From Bacillus sp. SA1-12 (GTDB lineage: Bacteria > Bacillota > Bacilli > Bacillales > Bacillaceae), in NCBI RefSeq assembly GCF_000981385.1, contig NZ_LATZ01000119.1, positions 466,311-530,310 of the forward strand: DNA of 64,000 bases. The letters are read 5' to 3'. The position numbers were made by a program, and so were the translations under genes. A model generated the notes under the pieces. It was given only the letters and a program-made list of their open reading frames with translations. It made no database searches and was not told the origin of the DNA. Numbering within the stretch: the first letter of the stretch is position 1; the number at the start of each line of letters is the position of its first letter. Positions 62,046 to 64,000 of this stretch are shown in pieces.

Positions 62046-63485
62046 ATGAAAAAAGAATTATTGTTAGCCTGCGGACTTTTTCTGGCATTACCTGCGGGAC
62101 AGGGGTTTGCAGAGGGGAAAGCATACGTTATTGAAAAATGGTCAACTTTGCAGCAGCAACAGACAAATGAAATGAAGCCATTTGGCTTTGTTGAAGAAGA
62201 CCTAACGTATTATGAAGACGAGCCTAATGATTCGTTGGCTAAAGCGAATCAAGTAGAGACCGGGTATTTTTTGGAGGGAAGCAGCCATAACCAGTCTGTT
62301 AATAATGGAAAGGATATTGATCTTTATAAATTCACAGTAAATGAAGAAGCAGATTATTCACTTGCAGCATTTACTGAGAATCAAAAAGAACAAACACTTA
62401 CTATTCGTGTCCTTTCATCAGATGGAACAGAGGTAGCAAAGAGCACTTTTTTAAATGAAGATGGATATGAGTTGCAAAGTGTTGAGAGTGTTCTTACGCC
62501 TGGATCCTACTATTTGGAAGTAACAAATTCCTATTCCACTGAACTTAATGAAAAGTATGGAATCTATCATGATGTTATCGAGTATGGACAAACGTTTGAA
62601 AGACTCGCCGGCGATGACCGCTATGATACTGCAGTTAAAATCTCACAGGACGGCTGGTTTGATGGTGAAGCAGAAACGGCTGTCTTAGCGACTGGTGCAA
62701 ACTTTCCTGATGCCCTAAGTGCAACACCGCTTGCATACCGCTATAATGCACCATTGCTGCTGACAAGACAAGCTTCCCTTCCGTCTGTTGTTAAAAATGA
62801 GCTAATTCGTTTAGGCGTGTCTCAAGTATTTATCGTTGGCGGAACAAATGCAATTTCGGCAGATGTTGAAAGACAGGTAAAAAATATGGGAATTAAAGTA
62901 ACAAGGTTAAGCGGATCTGACCGTTATGCAACATCAGTAAAAATTGCTGATGAAATCGGAGCAGATGCAGGTTCGGTTGTCGTTGCAACAGGCAGCAACT
63001 TTGCGGATGCTTTATCGATAGCTCCAATTGCTGCTCAATTGGAAATGCCGATTCTTCTTTCAAGAAAGGATTCGGTTCCAGGTTCTGTTACAACTTTTAT
63101 GAATAATTGGAATGTAGAAAAGAGCTATGTTATCGGAGGAGTTAATGCGATTTCCGATGCAGCTGCAAAAAAACTAACTGGATGGCAGCGAATCAGCGGT
63201 GCAGACCGATATGCAACAAACAGCAAGATCATTGATACTTTTATTGATGACATTGATCCGTTCTATACTTATTTTGCAACAGGCACCAATTATCCTGATG
63301 CGCTAGCAGGCTCTGCTCTTGCAGCTCAGTATTTCAGCCCTGTCATTTTGACAAATCCGGTTAAAGCGAACACGGCTACAAAAACAACCGTGCAAAAATA
63401 TATGGATGAAACTTATGTATATTACATCCTTGGCGGAGAAACAGCTCTACCGCAAAGTGCAATCGATCAATTGTTTGAAGAATAA
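62046..63485 (+). CDS. secreted cell-wall-binding protein: PPC domain plus three CWB2 repeats
   Basis: 479 aa. Signal peptide (about 1-22), a pre-peptidase C-terminal-like domain (about 57-165, starting EPNDSLAKANQV) and three CWB2 repeats (about 184-275, 284-370, 378-475). Each repeat opens with RLAGDDRYDTA, RLSGSDRYATS or RISGADRYATN. CWB2 triplets bind anionic wall polymers noncovalently. No catalytic domain is present, so the role may be adhesive or scaffolding. GGGGG upstream of the ATG. Confidence 0.93.
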   Translation: MKKELLLACGLFLALPAGQGFAEGKAYVIEKWSTLQQQQTNEMKPFGFVEEDLTYYEDEPNDSLAKANQVETGYFLEGSSHNQSVNNGKDIDLYKFTVNEEADYSLAAFTENQKEQTLTIRVLSSDGTEVAKSTFLNEDGYELQSVESVLTPGSYYLEVTNSYSTELNEKYGIYHDVIEYGQTFERLAGDDRYDTAVKISQDGWFDGEAETAVLATGANFPDALSATPLAYRYNAPLLLTRQASLPSVVKNELIRLGVSQVFIVGGTNAISADVERQVKNMGIKVTRLSGSDRYATSVKIADEIGADAGSVVVATGSNFADALSIAPIAAQLEMPILLSRKDSVPGSVTTFMNNWNVEKSYVIGGVNAISDAAAKKLTGWQRISGADRYATNSKIIDTFIDDIDPFYTYFATGTNYPDALAGSALAAQYFSPVILTNPVKANTATKTTVQKYMDETYVYYILGGETALPQSAIDQLFEE

Positions 63486-63490
63486 ATGGA

Positions 63491-63519
63491 AAGCGCGGCA
63501 CAGTGCCGCGCTTTTTTTT
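63491..63519 (+). terminator. strong terminator of the CWB2 gene
   Basis: AAGCGCGGCA-CA-GTGCCGCGCTT followed by nine to ten T in all. Confidence 0.93.
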
Positions 63520-63522
63520 TAA

Positions 63523-64000
63523 GTGCGCCCAGCATGGGTGTAATCTATAGGGTGAAAGTCCCGAACTGTGAAGACAGAAGTAACAGTTAGCCTAACACAA
63601 GGGTGTCTATGGTGACATGGAATCTGAAGGAAGTGAGCGGCAAACCTCCGGTCTGAGGAACACGAACTTCATATAAGGCTAGGTATCATTGGATGAGTTT
63701 GCTTAACAAAACAAAGTCCTTTCTGTCGAAGGTGATACAGAGTAAATGAAGCAGATAGGTGGAGGGAAAGATTGCACTCTTACCTGGGGAGGTCTGATTG
63801 GAACGCCAAGTACATTTGGTAACCTATCTAGCGATAGATAGCTGAACAATCAGAAGTCAGCAGAAGTCATAGTACCCTATTTTCTCGAGAATTAGGGGAA
63901 GGGCTGAACAATTAGGAAGAACTAAGAACTAGGCGTAAACTTCTTATGTTGAAACAGATAATCTGAAAAGAGCTACCTAAAGGAGGATATGGTGAATTCC
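63523..64000 (+). mobile_element. group II intron, 5' part (window ends at its ORF)
   Basis: Begins GTGCGCCCAGCATGGGTG, a typical bacterial group II intron 5' end (GUGYG boundary). Domain I sequence follows (GGGTGAAAGTCCCGAACTGTG), with about 465 nt of ribozyme sequence. AAAGGAGG and ATGGTGAATTCC at 63989 probably start the intron-encoded reverse transcriptase. The 5' end lies two bases after the T run of the CWB2 terminator, which suggests a terminator-targeting (class C-like) intron, but the class is not proven. Confidence 0.85.
63989..64000 (+). CDS. putative start of the intron-encoded reverse transcriptase (partial)
   Basis: Only four codons (ATG GTG AAT TCC) are in the window. Position at the end of the intron's 5' ribozyme part and the AAAGGAGG just upstream are the only support. 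ATG or the following GTG could be the start. Confidence 0.4.

Overview
The window looks like a chromosome segment of an endospore-forming, low-GC, Gram-positive bacterium of the family Bacillaceae. The evidence is AT-rich DNA with strong AGGAGG-type ribosome binding sites, several GerA-type germination receptor genes, a leucine-type T-box leader, Bacillus-style intrinsic terminators, lipobox lipoproteins and a class D sortase with an LPXTA substrate. No rRNA, complete tRNA, CRISPR array or replication origin was seen. The species cannot be fixed from the sequence alone.

Layout. 0-5.8 kb: LysM polysaccharide deacetylase, a two-domain VOC protein, a VWA lipoprotein, a small membrane protein and a GNAT enzyme. 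6-9.9 kb: a complete sulfonate-sulfur operon, ssuADCB, with its promoter and a terminator-bearing leader. 10-21.6 kb: accessory genes including a P-loop kinase-like protein, a GH114-like protein, two duplicated orphan GerAB permeases, an SDR/MerR pair with a textbook MerR operator, an IS3-family element sitting in the loop of a terminator, and several decayed genes. 21.6-27.8 kb (minus strand): an MBL hydrolase/TetR/30-aa peptide/membrane protein operon, then a gerA-gerC-gerB germination receptor operon. 28-36 kb: azoreductase-like and AhpD-like genes beside a broken Rrf2 regulator, a D,D-carboxypeptidase lipoprotein, three nearly identical Ohr genes in tandem, a TetR regulator, an MFS pump and a DUF3231 protein. 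At least four copies of one TetR-type operator link this block. 36-43.7 kb: a DUF3289-like protein with a lipoprotein partner, a decayed copy of the first gene of the window, and an LPXTA surface protein with its class D sortase. 44-54.6 kb: a catabolic block made of a YesN/YesM-type two-component system, an LplBC-type ABC importer and two FAD oxidoreductases. 54.8-64 kb: a VOC protein, an MFS exporter behind an antibiotic-type leader-peptide attenuator, T-box-controlled leuA, another VOC protein, a SET protein, a cell-wall-binding CWB2 protein, and the start of a group II intron placed directly behind that gene's terminator.

The most striking observation is the roughly 370-nt leader of the MFS exporter. 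It carries a 13-codon ORF, MQSVRLRFTALNQ, which resembles the macrolide-stalling ErmD/ErmK leader peptide (RLRF...LNQ), and overlapping hairpins that fit transcription attenuation. Other notable points are the IS inserted in a terminator loop, the Ohr gene triplication with a mosaic pattern, a probably leaderless autoregulated TetR gene, and two genes whose start positions carry ATA or ATC in place of ATG.

Gene decay is dense. Some lesions are single indels (GNAT, membrane protein, Rrf2) that could be sequencing errors. Others (TetR at 12.2 kb, deacetylase copy at 40.3 kb, sugar isomerase at 43.9 kb, YbaK at 59.9 kb) carry several lesions and are real pseudogenes.
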